Source of the DNA: Sphaeroforma arctica JP610
Lineage: Eukaryota > Opisthokonta > Ichthyosporea > Ichthyophonida
NCBI RefSeq assembly: GCF_001186125.1
Contig: NW_014040529.1
Location: 52,326 to 94,800, forward strand
Reading direction: 5' to 3'
DNA length: 42,475 nucleotides
Shown: positions 1 through 11,440 of the stretch, in pieces
How positions within the stretch are numbered: position 1 is the stretch's first letter
Layout of the letters: every line of letters starts with the position of its first letter
Notes under the pieces: generated by a model
Database searches by the model: none
The model's input: the letters and a program-made list of their open reading frames with translations, nothing else
Told to the model about the DNA's origin: nothing
Program-made: the position numbers and the translations under genes

Positions 1-361
1 TCTTAAACACATACACTCTCACGCACACGCACACACACACGCACATATATATGTATTTATCTTTGTATGTATATCTACACTCAGACATACGTTTATGTAT
101 TTAAGACTGTATTCATATTTTTTTTCCTTTATGGTATGCATATTATTATATGAATGGCTTATTTGTACGTGTTTACCTAATTTCATATACAAGTCCTAGT
201 TCTGTTCATCTGTATGTAGTGTTCTCCTCTGCTGTTGAATCATATGGTTTCGATAGGTATTTTGCTTGCTACGAGTACTGCATACAAGTTTAAATGCTTT
301 GTAGAGTTTTGTAAATTTATTGTTTTATCAACCTTCATTATCAGCTACAACTATCTTATAC

Positions 362-3338
362 ATGTCCGTCGAATCGCAATCGGAACCTGAAGTAAATCTC
401 TCTGCTCCGCTTGCCCACTTTCACAGGTACTACTGCGACTATTGTGACGCATATCTGACGCACGATTCGGTAAGAGTTTCCTCACCCTCGAATAAAGCGC
501 AGCCAGAAATGCTATAACTATTTGTTGATGATGTGATGTGTTCTTGTCTACGGGACAACATGTATGGATGTTGTTCATATACGCTGTTTGTAATACCTGG
601 GCTATTTAGTTATATAAAGTACAACACGAGGAGTGATGCTTTCAGGCGTGGAGAACTTACTATGCTCGTGGACGCACTACAGGAAATGGTATAGCTTAGA
701 CTACCCCAGGCCGCATCGCTTGCCTGAACGTAATTTGTGATATAGATATCATGTCGGTTTGAGAATGAGAATTCGTATTCATAGATGCCTTTGCATCCGG
801 GGAATCATATACCCACAAAAATGTGCCTTATAGACATCGTAGACACGCACGCCGGTATAGCTTTCACATCGATAGCTTCATCAGTATATCGTATTAACTT
901 GTTAGGCACGTAGTACCATTGTCAGTCACTTATTACTATTTGTTCTTTTCTTTATTCATTTAGGCGTCCGTGCGGAAAACACACAACCACGGTAGAAAAC
1001 ATAAAGACAATGTCCGTATATACTACCAAAACTGGGTAGAAAAGACCGGCATGCCGCCGCCTCCCGGTGGTACGTGTTGCGAACTATGTGGGACATATAT
1101 ATAACGCGTCAACATGTTGCTTTCAGACTAGCGAATATATTTTGACGTACTCGCGTGTTCATCTTCGTTTTCATATGCGTGGCTCCAATATGTATGTGAT
1201 GATGGGGAGCTTTTCGCACATTGTTAACTACGTGATTTACCAGTGATAAGATTATATTTGCATTGCCGTGTTTATCTGTGCTTGCAAATGACGTTATGTG
1301 CTACGCTGCAGTGATTACATCGAATATATCGGCCGCACCGGTCGACCGTAGCGCAGAGTGTGAGATCCGCGTATATCTTTGAGCTACAAGGATCATTTTT
1401 ACTCGCCGACAATATCTGAATTAATTTTCCCTCTCTCTCCACTACACTGGCAGGTATGGCGGTAGGGGCGGGGATGGGACCTCCCATGGGCATGGGACCA
1501 CCGATGGGTATGGGTCCAGGTACGTTGAAGGCTTTCCCAGCTGCTGTTTCTGTTTGGAAATACATCTCATGCACGCACTTTACAACAAATATGGGCGAAT
1601 ATATAGCCCGGACTCTTAACCCCCCCCGCACACGCACCTTATAGCAAGGAACAAGAATGCGCACTTACGTCGCTCATGCGTACAAGGGATAGGTTCGTAT
1701 CGTAGCATTGCCAGACTGGTGCGCTTGTAGCGTTCTCCTATAGATGGTTGCTTTCTGCATGCCCTTTGATGCACTCTTTGTTCAGAATTGGTGTGAGTGA
1801 ATCCTAATAGTCCCTAGACTGTTGTTATATGTAGCCGGATAGGTATTTGTCGACTACAGCTACGCCCGTCTCAGAGGAAATCAAGAGCTAGTCTGTAATT
1901 TACTATGGTGTTATCTTTAAAGTACACGAAGGGAGGTTGCGTTACAATTGGTCCCCACCGTGCGATGTTACACAGGGGAGCGTTTCTGAAAACAGCATGT
2001 GTATCAATTCAATTTTCTTTCACTTTGAAAATACCTGTAGGTATGATGCCTGGTATGGGGCATCCTATGGGCATGAATGGCATGGGTATGATGCACCCAG
2101 GCATGGGACCGCCTATGGGAATGGGTCAACCAATGATGGGCATGGGACCGCCCGGCCAAGGTAGGTAGCCGCATTTGGTGGAAGACAAAAATGCTGTTTC
2201 TCAGATTCGATTAAGAGTTATCCACACGCATACCTTTATGGTGTGGGGTACATACGAGTTGGTTTATAGTGTATCTGATTTTGGTTTTACCATAATATAT
2301 ATGAGAGCAATTCTGTTTGTGTTGGGATGTACCTCATGTAGATCCACACTCCTCATGACACGGGTTTAGAGAGTATTAACAACAAACTTCACGAACAAAC
2401 TTCACCAATAAACTTCACCACTGATTCAAAGCTCAGACTCTGGATACTAATCATGTTAACTTCGATTCCAATCACAGGACCACCACAGTACAACAGAGGA
2501 TCGTACGATGGGCAAATGCAACAAAATCAATTCTCGCAAGGTAAGTGTACCGTTTGCACACTTGGCCTATCGTATCGCAGCCTTTTATATCGATCTTCGG
2601 TTGGTTTAATTGATGGTGAAATTTAATCTGTCAGAGATGTTCAAGATAAAGAAAATTGGTTATTTGTAAGCAGAAACGCACTGAAGGGTGTTCACATCGC
2701 AGTTGTCTGTGTTTTTCTTCGTGTTGGCGACAGCTGCTGCGTATTCGCTATTCCCTTGTTGTACAATATTAAAGCAAAGTGGTGCATCCAAATCTGCTAC
2801 TGAAATGCCTTTTTTTTGGCTTAAGAATTTGATTTCATCTGTGTGTTCGTCTGTGCATATAAATGGATTTAAGCGGCATTTGCGCACCTCATACGAGAGA
2901 AAATCATGCACATGCTCACGCAGGTTTTCCAATAGTCGTCTGCAGTCACCTTGTTTGCTGCAGTCTCAGTCTTTCTAGTTATCAGAGGTGTGATATCGAT
3001 GGTCATAGTTGTAAGAGGTGTGATATCGATGGAGCAGTACATCAAGCATAGTCGCACAGCAATGTCCTTAAATTATCACCAATGCCCATACTGGATTCGT
3101 TAATCGACTATCGGTTGGTATTCTGCAATCAATCGCGTATTTCCAAGGACCATTGCGAATCAATATAATATCCCGAATTCATACAGATTGACCATCTATA
3201 AGCACAAGTACATATGATTTCTTCAATCCCTAGAATGCTTTCAAGCATCGATCTCATATATGCTTACGTGCTTTCTGTTTCTGTTGTTACCAATCAGGTC
3301 CACCTGGTGCTGGGCCTCCCGGTTTTATGATCCGTTAG
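362..3338 (+). CDS. SNRPC: U1 snRNP protein C (U1-C), spliced, 5' end uncertain
   Basis: U1-C stabilises pairing of U1 snRNA with 5' splice sites in the nuclear spliceosome. Exons read: (362 or 427)-469, 964-1069, 1454-1519, 2041-2160, 2478-2540, 3298-3338 (stop TAG 3336-3338). The matrin-type zinc finger is clear: [14 protein letters not shown] in the first exon and [16 protein letters not shown] in the second give the C-x2-C and H-x5-H ligands. The rest is the Gly/Met/Pro-rich tail expected of U1-C. Two starts are possible. An in-frame ATG at 362 adds 22 unusual residues. More likely, a pyrimidine-rich tract ending in AG at 425-426 is an acceptor, and the usual MPK N-terminus lies on an exon upstream, perhaps outside the window. 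Both options keep the frame. The last four introns are all phase 1. An ATTAAA polyadenylation signal is at 3427-3432. Confidence 0.9.
2984..3032. repeat. 30-bp direct repeat in U1-C last intron
   Basis: A 19-bp core beginning agaggtgtgatatcgatgg occurs at 2984-3002 and again at 3014-3032, a period of 30. A separate run of three roughly 14-bp units built on aaacttcac lies at about 2388-2420 in the preceding intron. Confidence 0.85.
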
Positions 3339-3724
3339 AGGATTCTCGCCGCTTCGTCAACTGCGTTACACGCAGATGCAAACTAAGACTTCGGCTCCCA
3401 AATATTATGTATATAGACAACAACCCATTAAAAACATAAATCCATGCACACCAGATTTATATGTATATATAATTTCTTTTTTGGTGATATCAATACGTAC
3501 AATTTGCACTGCAGATGATCAGTCGTAGCGCAATATCATATATATTGGTACATTTTGAAAGTTATTAAGATAAAGCTTGTTGACTTATCAAATACTATAC
3601 TCATGTCGTACATGGTCACAAAAGATTGGCAATCAATATGTATGCCTCGATAAGTAACGAATAGGTAAGTGTTGTTTGTATGTGAAAGTAAAGTCACCCA
3701 CAGTACGGATGATTTTCTTTTCGT

Positions 3725-3952
3725 AAATATATAGTAATATACATACAAACATACACACGCTCACACGCGTACACACACACACACCAACACAAATACACAC
3801 AGGGCGTTTCACAAGCAGAAATACAGACAAACATACGCACACACAAACACGCATACACACACACACAGAAACACATGCACGCACACACACGCACAGAAAC
3901 ACACGCCACACACACATATATATATCTATATACATACATACATCTACACATC

Positions 3953-3987
<35 letters not shown>

Positions 3988-4420
3988 TATATACATATAT
4001 ATACACACACATTTATATATACATATACATATATACACGCACTATATATATATATATAAACCTATATATACTTATATATATATATATACATACATACATA
4101 CACAAATACATACATACATATATATTACAAGATATATATATATGGATACAAATATGAATATATATATATATATGTTAAATATACACATATACATATATAT
4201 ATTTTAAATATATAAATTATGTTATATATCTAAATCTATATATCTGTATATATATACATATATATATACATACATATAGATATACAAATAAATATATATA
4301 TACATATATAGCTGTACCTATACATATATATATATTTATACATATATACATATATAGATAGATAGATATATATGTATAAATATATAGGTACATATATATA
4401 GAAATCATATAGCTATACAG
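3725..4420. repeat. AC-rich then AT-rich microsatellite block
   Basis: About 700 bp of CA/CACG-type repeats (3740-3970) pass into TA/TATACA repeats (3970-4420). ORFs on both strands here are runs of Cys/Val/Tyr/Ile and are not genes. The block lies behind the U1-C gene, before the 3' end of MBF1. The window also opens with a similar short CA/TA tract at about 1-70. Confidence 0.9.
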
Positions 4421-4447
4421 TAAACATGTGTATCCAACTACAATTTA

Positions 4448-4561
4448 CAATGTTAAATACTGATGTATACATGTATATATTTGGAGGTACGGTGCGTTAT
4501 GTACCAATGTTAAATACTGATGTATACATGTATATATTTGGAGGTACGGTGCGTTATGTAC
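4448..4561. repeat. perfect 57-bp tandem duplication
   Basis: Bases 4448-4504 are repeated without visible change as 4505-4561. The unit contains a TATA-rich stretch (gtatacatgtatatattt). No gene covers it. Lack of divergence suggests a recent event, or an assembly artefact. From 4562 to 5116, between the convergent U1-C and MBF1 genes, I see nothing else apart from the MBF1 polyadenylation signal. Confidence 0.9.
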
Positions 4562-5116
4562 AGTCAAAATAGATAAGATTCAAAGAAACGATGAAAACTG
4601 TGCCTGGTTGTGTTGGCAAAGAAGCATATCTGCACAATTGGAACTACTGTACACACGCAGGCTATTATGAACAGCCATTATGGGCTCAGTACGTAATGTG
4701 TTGCCCACGAGGCATGAGAAATCAGTGATTCTCGAGCAACAAACTCGTTAACCTGTACTCGCGTTTCCAACAGATTGTACAAAACTCACGGATGTGTTGC
4801 CACAGTTGGGCACTTGCCCACGACTCGATTGGAAGTATATTCTCTGCTCCAAATTATTGAAAGCACATACGACTAAATTGCCTTTTCAATTTGATAAAGA
4901 CGGTCACTATTGTGACTAAATTTGACAACGCTGAATGTTAAGCAGTTCAGAACGTACAAATAGGACAGAAACTAACCTTCCAATTTATTAGTGAGAAACA
5001 GTTGCAATCGGGTCCAATCTACACCCAGGAATTCCAACTGAATCGAACCTAAAACTAACTAAAGGACGATCACATCACCCTCCCAAGATCCGAGATATCC
5101 ATTGACGTACAGCAAA

Positions 5117-7903
5117 TTACTTCTTTTTGGGACCCTGTACCAGAGGAGCACCGATGTTTTTACCACGGAGTTTTACGCCAAGAGCTCGTTCCAGCTTTCC
5201 AAGAACCTAAAATATATCAGAGAAACAAATTTTATAGCTGAGTACGTGAGAAGCTATGTTGGCGTTGACTAGCAACGCGTAATTTATTGAAAAATTGCAG
5301 CAGGAAAATAAACATATTGGAACGTGCTTGACCTAATATGCAGTGCCCACCTACCCATGCAGCGCACGCGAGTCACAAGCACAGTTCAATATATGATAAA
5401 AAATAACAAAATCAAAAATCGATGTACGATAGTACCCCACCAGGATACATGTGGGTGTTGTTAACCTTCTAGATTGTACCATGTAGTCTACTGTGAGATC
5501 AGATCGAAGGATGACGTACAAGGCTCACATGCCACATAAGACCAGGTAAAGGTATATCTTGGGTATCGCAACTCGATAGGGATATGTTATATCTGTAGAA
5601 AACACACCACTCTTGTGTGGGTTTGAAGAAGACGTACCTGATTATTTGGAATGGCCTTTCCAGATTCATATTCGTTGACAATTTGAGGTTTCTCATTGAC
5701 TTTCTGTAAGCGACGACACAAGTAAACATGTAAGTGTATGGACGTGTGGAGTACATATATACATAGTCCTCCACTTCCCAATGGTTTAATTCTCAAAAGC
5801 AGAGTCGCACATTGCCAAAAGTGCACCAAGCGTGAAAAAAAAAGTTCAGTGGACAGAGTATAGATACATATGGTCGACATGATGTGTACTATGCCCAACG
5901 CTGACAGGAGTTGAGGTTACCAAAGCCACCAAGGCACGTTCGTCAGTGCATGTGTAATTTACAGACATGTCATTTTGCCTCGAATATCCAATACGCTACA
6001 ACTTGCTGCACTTGCGAACGCTCATCTGACGGGAACACAATTTAATCCAGCACATCAATGACCACGTCTATACACAAATATGAGTGTATGTGGAAATACA
6101 TTGGAAGAAACAGACCACTTTCAAGATTGCGTATAGGCTGACACAAAAAAAAAGGCGATAAATAAACTAGCAGACACAGAAGAAAAAAAACGAGCGTCAC
6201 GAAATATGCATTCTATTCATGACCAGGCTAAACGAGCGTCACGAAATATGCATTCTATTCATGACCAGGCTTCAAGTACATACCGTTGCCAGCTCTTTCT
6301 GTGACATGCCCTTGGCTTGTCTCGCTTGCATAAGTGCCTTCGATACGGTTACACTGACAGTAGCATCTGTGAAAGTGACATAGATAGATATAATGAGAAA
6401 TCAAGCGGCATCGGTTTCAACAGAACGTGTCGAGGCCATATAGTACGTCTCTTAGAACGAATGATGATTCTGTGATCTAACTTCAGATACATTCAGAGCA
6501 ACATTAAAATCGCAATCCAAACAATTGAGGAATTGAACGGTCGCTTTGTCACTTTTCAGGACCAGCAGACTCTATGCAAAGGGAAAGCATTTCATAAACT
6601 AACCCGTGCATACACCCACTACATGTAGCTTTTCAATGATCGTATTGATTAAATGGTGTGCAGGTGATGCGTGGTGCACTTGGCCACTGATTCGGTCTAG
6701 GTGAAAGAAATACACATGTGAAATACAAACGAGGCATTGTCAAAGCGATTGACGCACCCTATCATGAGGATGAAGTAAGTGCATCATACTTGTAGCGGTA
6801 GATAAGGAACATGCAAAACATGCATGCACCAACTTTCAAAAGTAACTTACGTTTCAGCTCTTCCGTCTCACGATCGAGCTTGGCGGTATCCTTTGTAGAT
6901 TGGTGCTGTCTGTTTCCAGAGCCATTGACTGCAGAGACAAATAAATATATTTTTGATTGAGGAATGGAGACAGACGAGAGTGGTTAATATAAACCTATTG
7001 GTCACCGTGTGCTTGAAGAAAGCGATATAATATAAATCTATTGGTCACAGTGTGCTTGATGAAAGTGACATGATATAAACCTATTAGCCATAGCGTGCTT
7101 GATGATCACATATGAGCCGAATGAAAGCAATCACTATAATGAGTGACATTGACATGTATAGTCAGCCAGACTGGGTATCACTGAATATATATACCCCGAT
7201 ATATGATCATACACACATACTTATAGTATATGTGCTTTTCATCAATATGTTCAAGCTTGAATATAGTACACGAGTTCGGCATTGAAATGAGCTCCTGATT
7301 ATACGCCTGCGCACTTTGAGACAGGCAGATATATCTGTTTAGTACATACATTTATGCTCTTATGCGCATTACCGCTGTGCCCTTGATCACACATCTATGC
7401 ATCCTGAGGGATGCAGATTTATACCGGCAAGTTTTGTGGACATAGGGTCGTATTCATGGGGAAGTATACATACTTGTGTAACTAATGTTTGATACTGGGC
7501 CAAAGTGTGAGTGGTATGATGATGGTCGGCGAGTACTTGCTGTCACACTTATGTGTGCGTACTTGAAAATTGAAGTTACTCTAATGCCACGATAAGTGCT
7601 TTTACTAGCCCGATGTACTCTAGTAAGCTATAAATGCATTGATGGTGAAAATAGCCTATACATTGTACCAGTTTAATATGGGATGAAAACCTCCTGATAT
7701 ACATATACATATACCTGTTTATATATACAGAAATAGATGAATACACACCCGACATTTATACATATATATAAACTGACATTACCATACATATGTATACACA
7801 TACATACACACGTATATTAAATAAATATATATATATACAAACAAACAAACATACAAATAAACAAACATATATATCAATATGCATCATATACATATACATA
7901 CTT

Positions 7904-7938
<35 letters not shown>

Positions 7939-9016
7939 CATACATACATACATTTATATACATATATATATATATATATATAAACATAAATTATACAATT
8001 ATTCTTAAATCTTTACATAACACAAAAGGACAATGCACAAATAGCTGCCAACATAAGTTGAAAAATGGTATTGAATATTCAATAAAGATGCTCGATTCAG
8101 CAGTACTTCACTATGCGATCACAGAGGTACGAGCAATATTTTCTAACGGAAGGACTTCTGTACAGAGGGATGGGTGTATTTAAGAATTTAACAGCGCGTA
8201 TGTGATCGACATAAGCAACCTTACACAGCCCTCAATACACGCAACCGAATACAAAACATGTAATCCAGAGCCTAACGCAGGGAAATAAAAGTACACCAGA
8301 AAAAAAGGCATAATTTAAAATGTGATGCGATCAGATATAATGTGAGACACAAGTAATGAAGAAAAGTCTTACGGAACAAACACGTAGTTTCTATGCAAGA
8401 CCATAGGTCCACAAAAAAAGAAGCCAGACTTATATATATATATACTATGACTATCAAGAACATAGCATAAAACATGTGCCATGTGGTAAATGAGAGCACG
8501 GCCAAACCACGATACAAGTTAAGCGTGAACATGGTATAGAAGTAACCCTCACCAAAGCTGACCACGAGCAATGTACGTATGTATCACGACACCATAACAC
8601 AAAATAAATGATCTGAGTTCCTTTTCACATTCAATTGAAATGGGAAACCAGTATCGGTATGAAATTGGTTTGCAATCGCGAAACATCTATATCGGCAAGA
8701 AACTAAAATGTACACGCAAATAATTATGAATATCAATATTGCGCTATGTTGCATACGGTTCCATTCTATTCCAACTGTTTAGATACATGCAAAATATACT
8801 CTACTCAACCATACGCTGGAACCACAAATCATCGCAACAGCACAAGATTGCGACTGTGTACTTCAAATACTTCAATCCAATAGATTACTTACAACGCTCA
8901 TTTGTCTCGACCCCAGCCCCACTGCGGATGGCAGCGTTGACGTTAGAAGCCTTTTTCGCATCCGAAGCGCGTGTGGGCTTCTTACGGATTACCACTGTAT
9001 CCCAATCTTCAGACAT
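5117..9016 (-). CDS. MBF1: multiprotein bridging factor 1 (EDF1/MBF1)
   Basis: MBF1 is a small conserved co-activator that bridges TBP and bZIP-type activators; it also acts on collided ribosomes. Five exons on the minus strand: 8893-9016, 6851-6928, 6284-6366, 5638-5703, 5117-5206. They sum to 441 nt, 146 residues, close to 148 in human EDF1. The N-terminus begins [13 protein letters not shown], like family MBF1. The linker has [12 protein letters not shown]. The Cro/C1-type helix-turn-helix domain (about residues 78-132) carries [34 protein letters not shown] and [14 protein letters not shown]. The end is GPKKK. All junctions keep the frame. A polyadenylation signal (TTTATT on the plus strand) is at 4984-4989. 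It is divergent from the GlmU gene, with 634 bp between start codons. Introns are long (0.4-2 kb) and hold microsatellites and small tandem repeats. Confidence 0.95.
6188..6271. repeat. 42-bp tandem duplication next to MBF1 exon 3
   Basis: Two identical 42-bp units (6188-6229, 6230-6271) starting aaacgagcgtcacg lie in an MBF1 intron. The second ends about 11 bp from the exon 3 splice donor (minus strand, donor at 6282-6283). Confidence 0.9.
6985..7113. repeat. three 43-bp imperfect tandem units in MBF1 intron 1
   Basis: Units start at 6985, 7028 and 7071 with the shared core taatataaacctattggtca and gtgcttga. They differ by several substitutions, so they are older than the perfect repeats nearby. 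Confidence 0.8.
7680..7985. repeat. TA/CA microsatellite block inside MBF1 intron 1
   Basis: Runs of tatata, acaaacaaac and acacac on the plus strand. ORFs through it are low-complexity Tyr/Ile/Thr/His strings and are ignored. Confidence 0.9.
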
Positions 9017-9650
9017 CCTGTATATATATGTTGTAAATATTGTTTACGTGTGTAGTGTACTGCAACTGGCAGGGTTTCGGTATGCGAGTTCTATTTATCT
9101 GTATTTTTTTTTTTACAAAATCCGAGAGATGCAACAGACCCTGAGCCAACTACTAAATAGACGAGGCCTGATGACCTGAGAATTGAGAATTTGAGATCCA
9201 GTGACCTCTCTAGAGAGTTCCAGAGACGGCCATGAAGAATCAACAACATGATGCTCGGTCTGAATTTTAGGAATAAAATCATTCACCCAGCTGATGTGGC
9301 GATCATTCAAAGCCTCCTAAAATCCTGATACGCGAGTCTAAAAAAAGACAAATTCAAAACCTTTTTGAAAAACAAATACTACACCACTTTTTGTTAACAC
9401 AAAGTCTTGGTTGGAACTTCTCTCTCTTGTGGAATAGATACTACTATGCACTTAGATACAGTGCTTCACATAATAACACACAGTTGTTTAGGCTTCTCAA
9501 TTTTATCTATTTCCACATCTTGTATCCTTTATAGCGGTGTAAACCAAGCTTCGCTAAAGCAATAATTGCAAATATTAACATTTGTATATATAAGCCAGGG
9601 TGAACATCACATTCATAAGGTTTACAGCGTGAACGTCAAAAACAAAGCAA
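9017..9650. promoter_or_regulatory. shared upstream region of divergent MBF1 and GlmU genes
   Basis: The 634-bp spacer between two divergent start codons should hold both promoters. Visible marks are a perfect 12-bp palindrome ctctctagagag at 9206-9217 and the motif ggtgtaaaccaag near 9537-9549, about 110 bp before the GlmU ATG. The same 13-mer recurs near 11642 upstream of the SMG7 gene. No clear TATA or CCAAT box was seen. The promoter role is inferred from position only. Confidence 0.4.
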
Positions 9651-11132
9651 ATGGGCGTGCCAAAAACTGTAGTGATTCTTGCCTGTCAAGAAAACACGCA
9701 CAACTACAGTCGTGGCTGCCAAGTAGCCGAGACCCTACATATCACACAAAGTGTTCACGGGCTACCTTTAATACAATGTATTCTTGAAACCATAGATTCG
9801 CTCGAGCAGATTACATCTATCAAACAGGTGGTTGTAGTAGGCCCACCTGAGCATGCACTCACGGTACTGAAGCTAATGAAGAACATTCGGGGTGATGATA
9901 TAGACTCAGATACTGAATACGATGAGGTTACGTGTGTATCAAAAGAAATAGATTCATTGCACATAGGGAACCGCGGTGAAAGTAGCGCGGAAGATATAGA
10001 TAGATATAGTGTGCATTATATAGCCCAATCGGATACATGCGGCGGTGCAAAGTGTGACGCAAAAGCGCTCGCCCTAGTTAGAGACAAAGGTTTGTTTATC
10101 AATAAGTGTGTGTTGGTACTGTCACCCAATTTTCCTCTTGTGACTAGTAGTAGTCTGGATATGCTGAGCGATCACCACGCCGATGAACGTACAGAAAGTA
10201 AGGACCACATGTGTACAATCCTGGTCAAAGACGCCAAGAAGATGCTGCCGGTGCCGTCGTCCGATAGGTATATCGCGTGTGTAGAGTGGGATAATATGCA
10301 AAGTCTATTACGAGAATATCTGGCGCTGAGTGACCCAGCGCAATGGTGGTACTATGTGCGACAACAGGCTATGCAACACGTAGAGTATGTGAATGTACGA
10401 GACGAAAGTGAGGTGAGGGAAGTGAACTCGTTCCGCTCCTTGGCTTTGGCAACCAAGGTAATGCGAGCCAACAACAACAACATGCACATGGACAATGGGG
10501 TGTATATCATCGACCCCGACACCACACACATAGAAGCGGGTGTATCTATACGCCCCAAGACCACAATACTTCCCAATACACACATTAAAGCAGGTACACG
10601 TATAGGGGAGGGGTCTGAAATAGGGCCTAATTCTATACTCGAGCGCGCGACTATAGGCAAGAACACACAAGTCCGCTTCAGCGTGATTTCCGAGAGTGAG
10701 ATTGGCGATAACTGCACAGTAGGACCGTATGCACATCTGCGCAACAGTGTTTGTGTAGCGGATGAATGCAGACTGGGTAACTTTGTCGAGTTAAAGAACA
10801 CTTCGGTGGGAACAGGCACATGCGTTGCACACCTCACGTATCTGGGAGACGCCAAGGTAGGTAAGGAGGTCAATTTCGGTGCGGGTACTATTACAGCCAA
10901 CTACGACGGCAAGGACAAGCACGGTACCGTTATTGGCGATGGTAGTAAAACAGGAGCCAACTGTGTGTTGGTGGCACCTTTACAGATTGGCAAACAGGTT
11001 GTTATTGCTGCGAGTACCACAGTAACTAAGGACGTCGAGGATGGTTGTCTGGTTATTGGAAGGGTTCGGGCTGAGTCCAAGCCGGGATACAAAGCGAGCT
11101 GGGCACGAGGAGATGTCCAACCGAGTGCGTAG
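9651..11132 (+). CDS. glmU: bacterial-type GlmU, acetyltransferase intact, uridyltransferase domain degenerate
   Basis: Single exon, 493 residues. The C-terminal half (about 278-480) is a left-handed beta-helix of hexapeptide repeats matching bacterial GlmU: GNFVELKN, AHLTYLGDAKVG, GAGTITANYDG, IAASTTVT. Residues equivalent to E. coli R333, K351, H363, Y366, N377 and K392 are R364, K382, H394, Y397, N408 and K423, with the same spacing. Acetyl transfer to glucosamine-1-phosphate is therefore plausible. The N-terminal half aligns by eye with the uridyltransferase domain (TVVILACQENTHNYSRG against VVILAAG-x-GTRM; VLVLSPNFPLVTS against the GDVPL segment) but lacks the GxGTRM loop and has Asn for the Mg-binding Asp. 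It also has an acidic insert around residues 85-125. Most eukaryotes make UDP-GlcNAc with GNA1, a mutase and UAP1, so transfer from bacteria is likely. Polyadenylation signals are at 11226-11231 and 11242-11247. Confidence 0.9.
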   Translation: MGVPKTVVILACQENTHNYSRGCQVAETLHITQSVHGLPLIQCILETIDSLEQITSIKQVVVVGPPEHALTVLKLMKNIRGDDIDSDTEYDEVTCVSKEIDSLHIGNRGESSAEDIDRYSVHYIAQSDTCGGAKCDAKALALVRDKGLFINKCVLVLSPNFPLVTSSSLDMLSDHHADERTESKDHMCTILVKDAKKMLPVPSSDRYIACVEWDNMQSLLREYLALSDPAQWWYYVRQQAMQHVEYVNVRDESEVREVNSFRSLALATKVMRANNNNMHMDNGVYIIDPDTTHIEAGVSIRPKTTILPNTHIKAGTRIGEGSEIGPNSILERATIGKNTQVRFSVISESEIGDNCTVGPYAHLRNSVCVADECRLGNFVELKNTSVGTGTCVAHLTYLGDAKVGKEVNFGAGTITANYDGKDKHGTVIGDGSKTGANCVLVAPLQIGKQVVIAASTTVTKDVEDGCLVIGRVRAESKPGYKASWARGDVQPSA

Positions 11133-11295
11133 TATTACATGTATCGTATGACAAAACGGATACAGAGTAGTGAAGTATGATTATAGAAAGGAATTTTAAG
11201 AGTGAGAGACCAAATAAGGATTAAAAATAAAAGGAATACCCAATAAAACTTCAATATTGCTTTCTAATAAAACGCAAAGGGCTATGTAAACGCCT

Positions 11296-11300
11296 TTGCA

Positions 11301-11356
<56 letters not shown>

Positions 11357-11389
11357 ACTATANNNNNNNNNNNNNNNNNNNNTACGTAC

Positions 11390-11439
<50 letters not shown>

Positions 11440-11440
11440 A
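11296..11440. repeat. (TA)n microsatellite with a 20-base assembly gap
   Basis: An almost pure TA tract broken by Ns at 11363-11382. The true length is unknown. ORFs through it are artefacts. Confidence 0.95.

Noticed and set aside
3536-4408. Cys/Val- and Tyr/Ile-rich ORFs on both strands
   Set aside because: They are translations of CA/TA microsatellites.
6604-6708. Exon-like stretch on the minus strand in MBF1 (reads [15 protein letters not shown])
   Set aside because: Exon 2 joins exon 3 directly in frame and gives the conserved MBF1 sequence; adding this piece would break the protein.
10308-10900. Antisense ORFs of 142 and 182 residues over GlmU
   Set aside because: Shadows of the sense gene; no protein features of their own.
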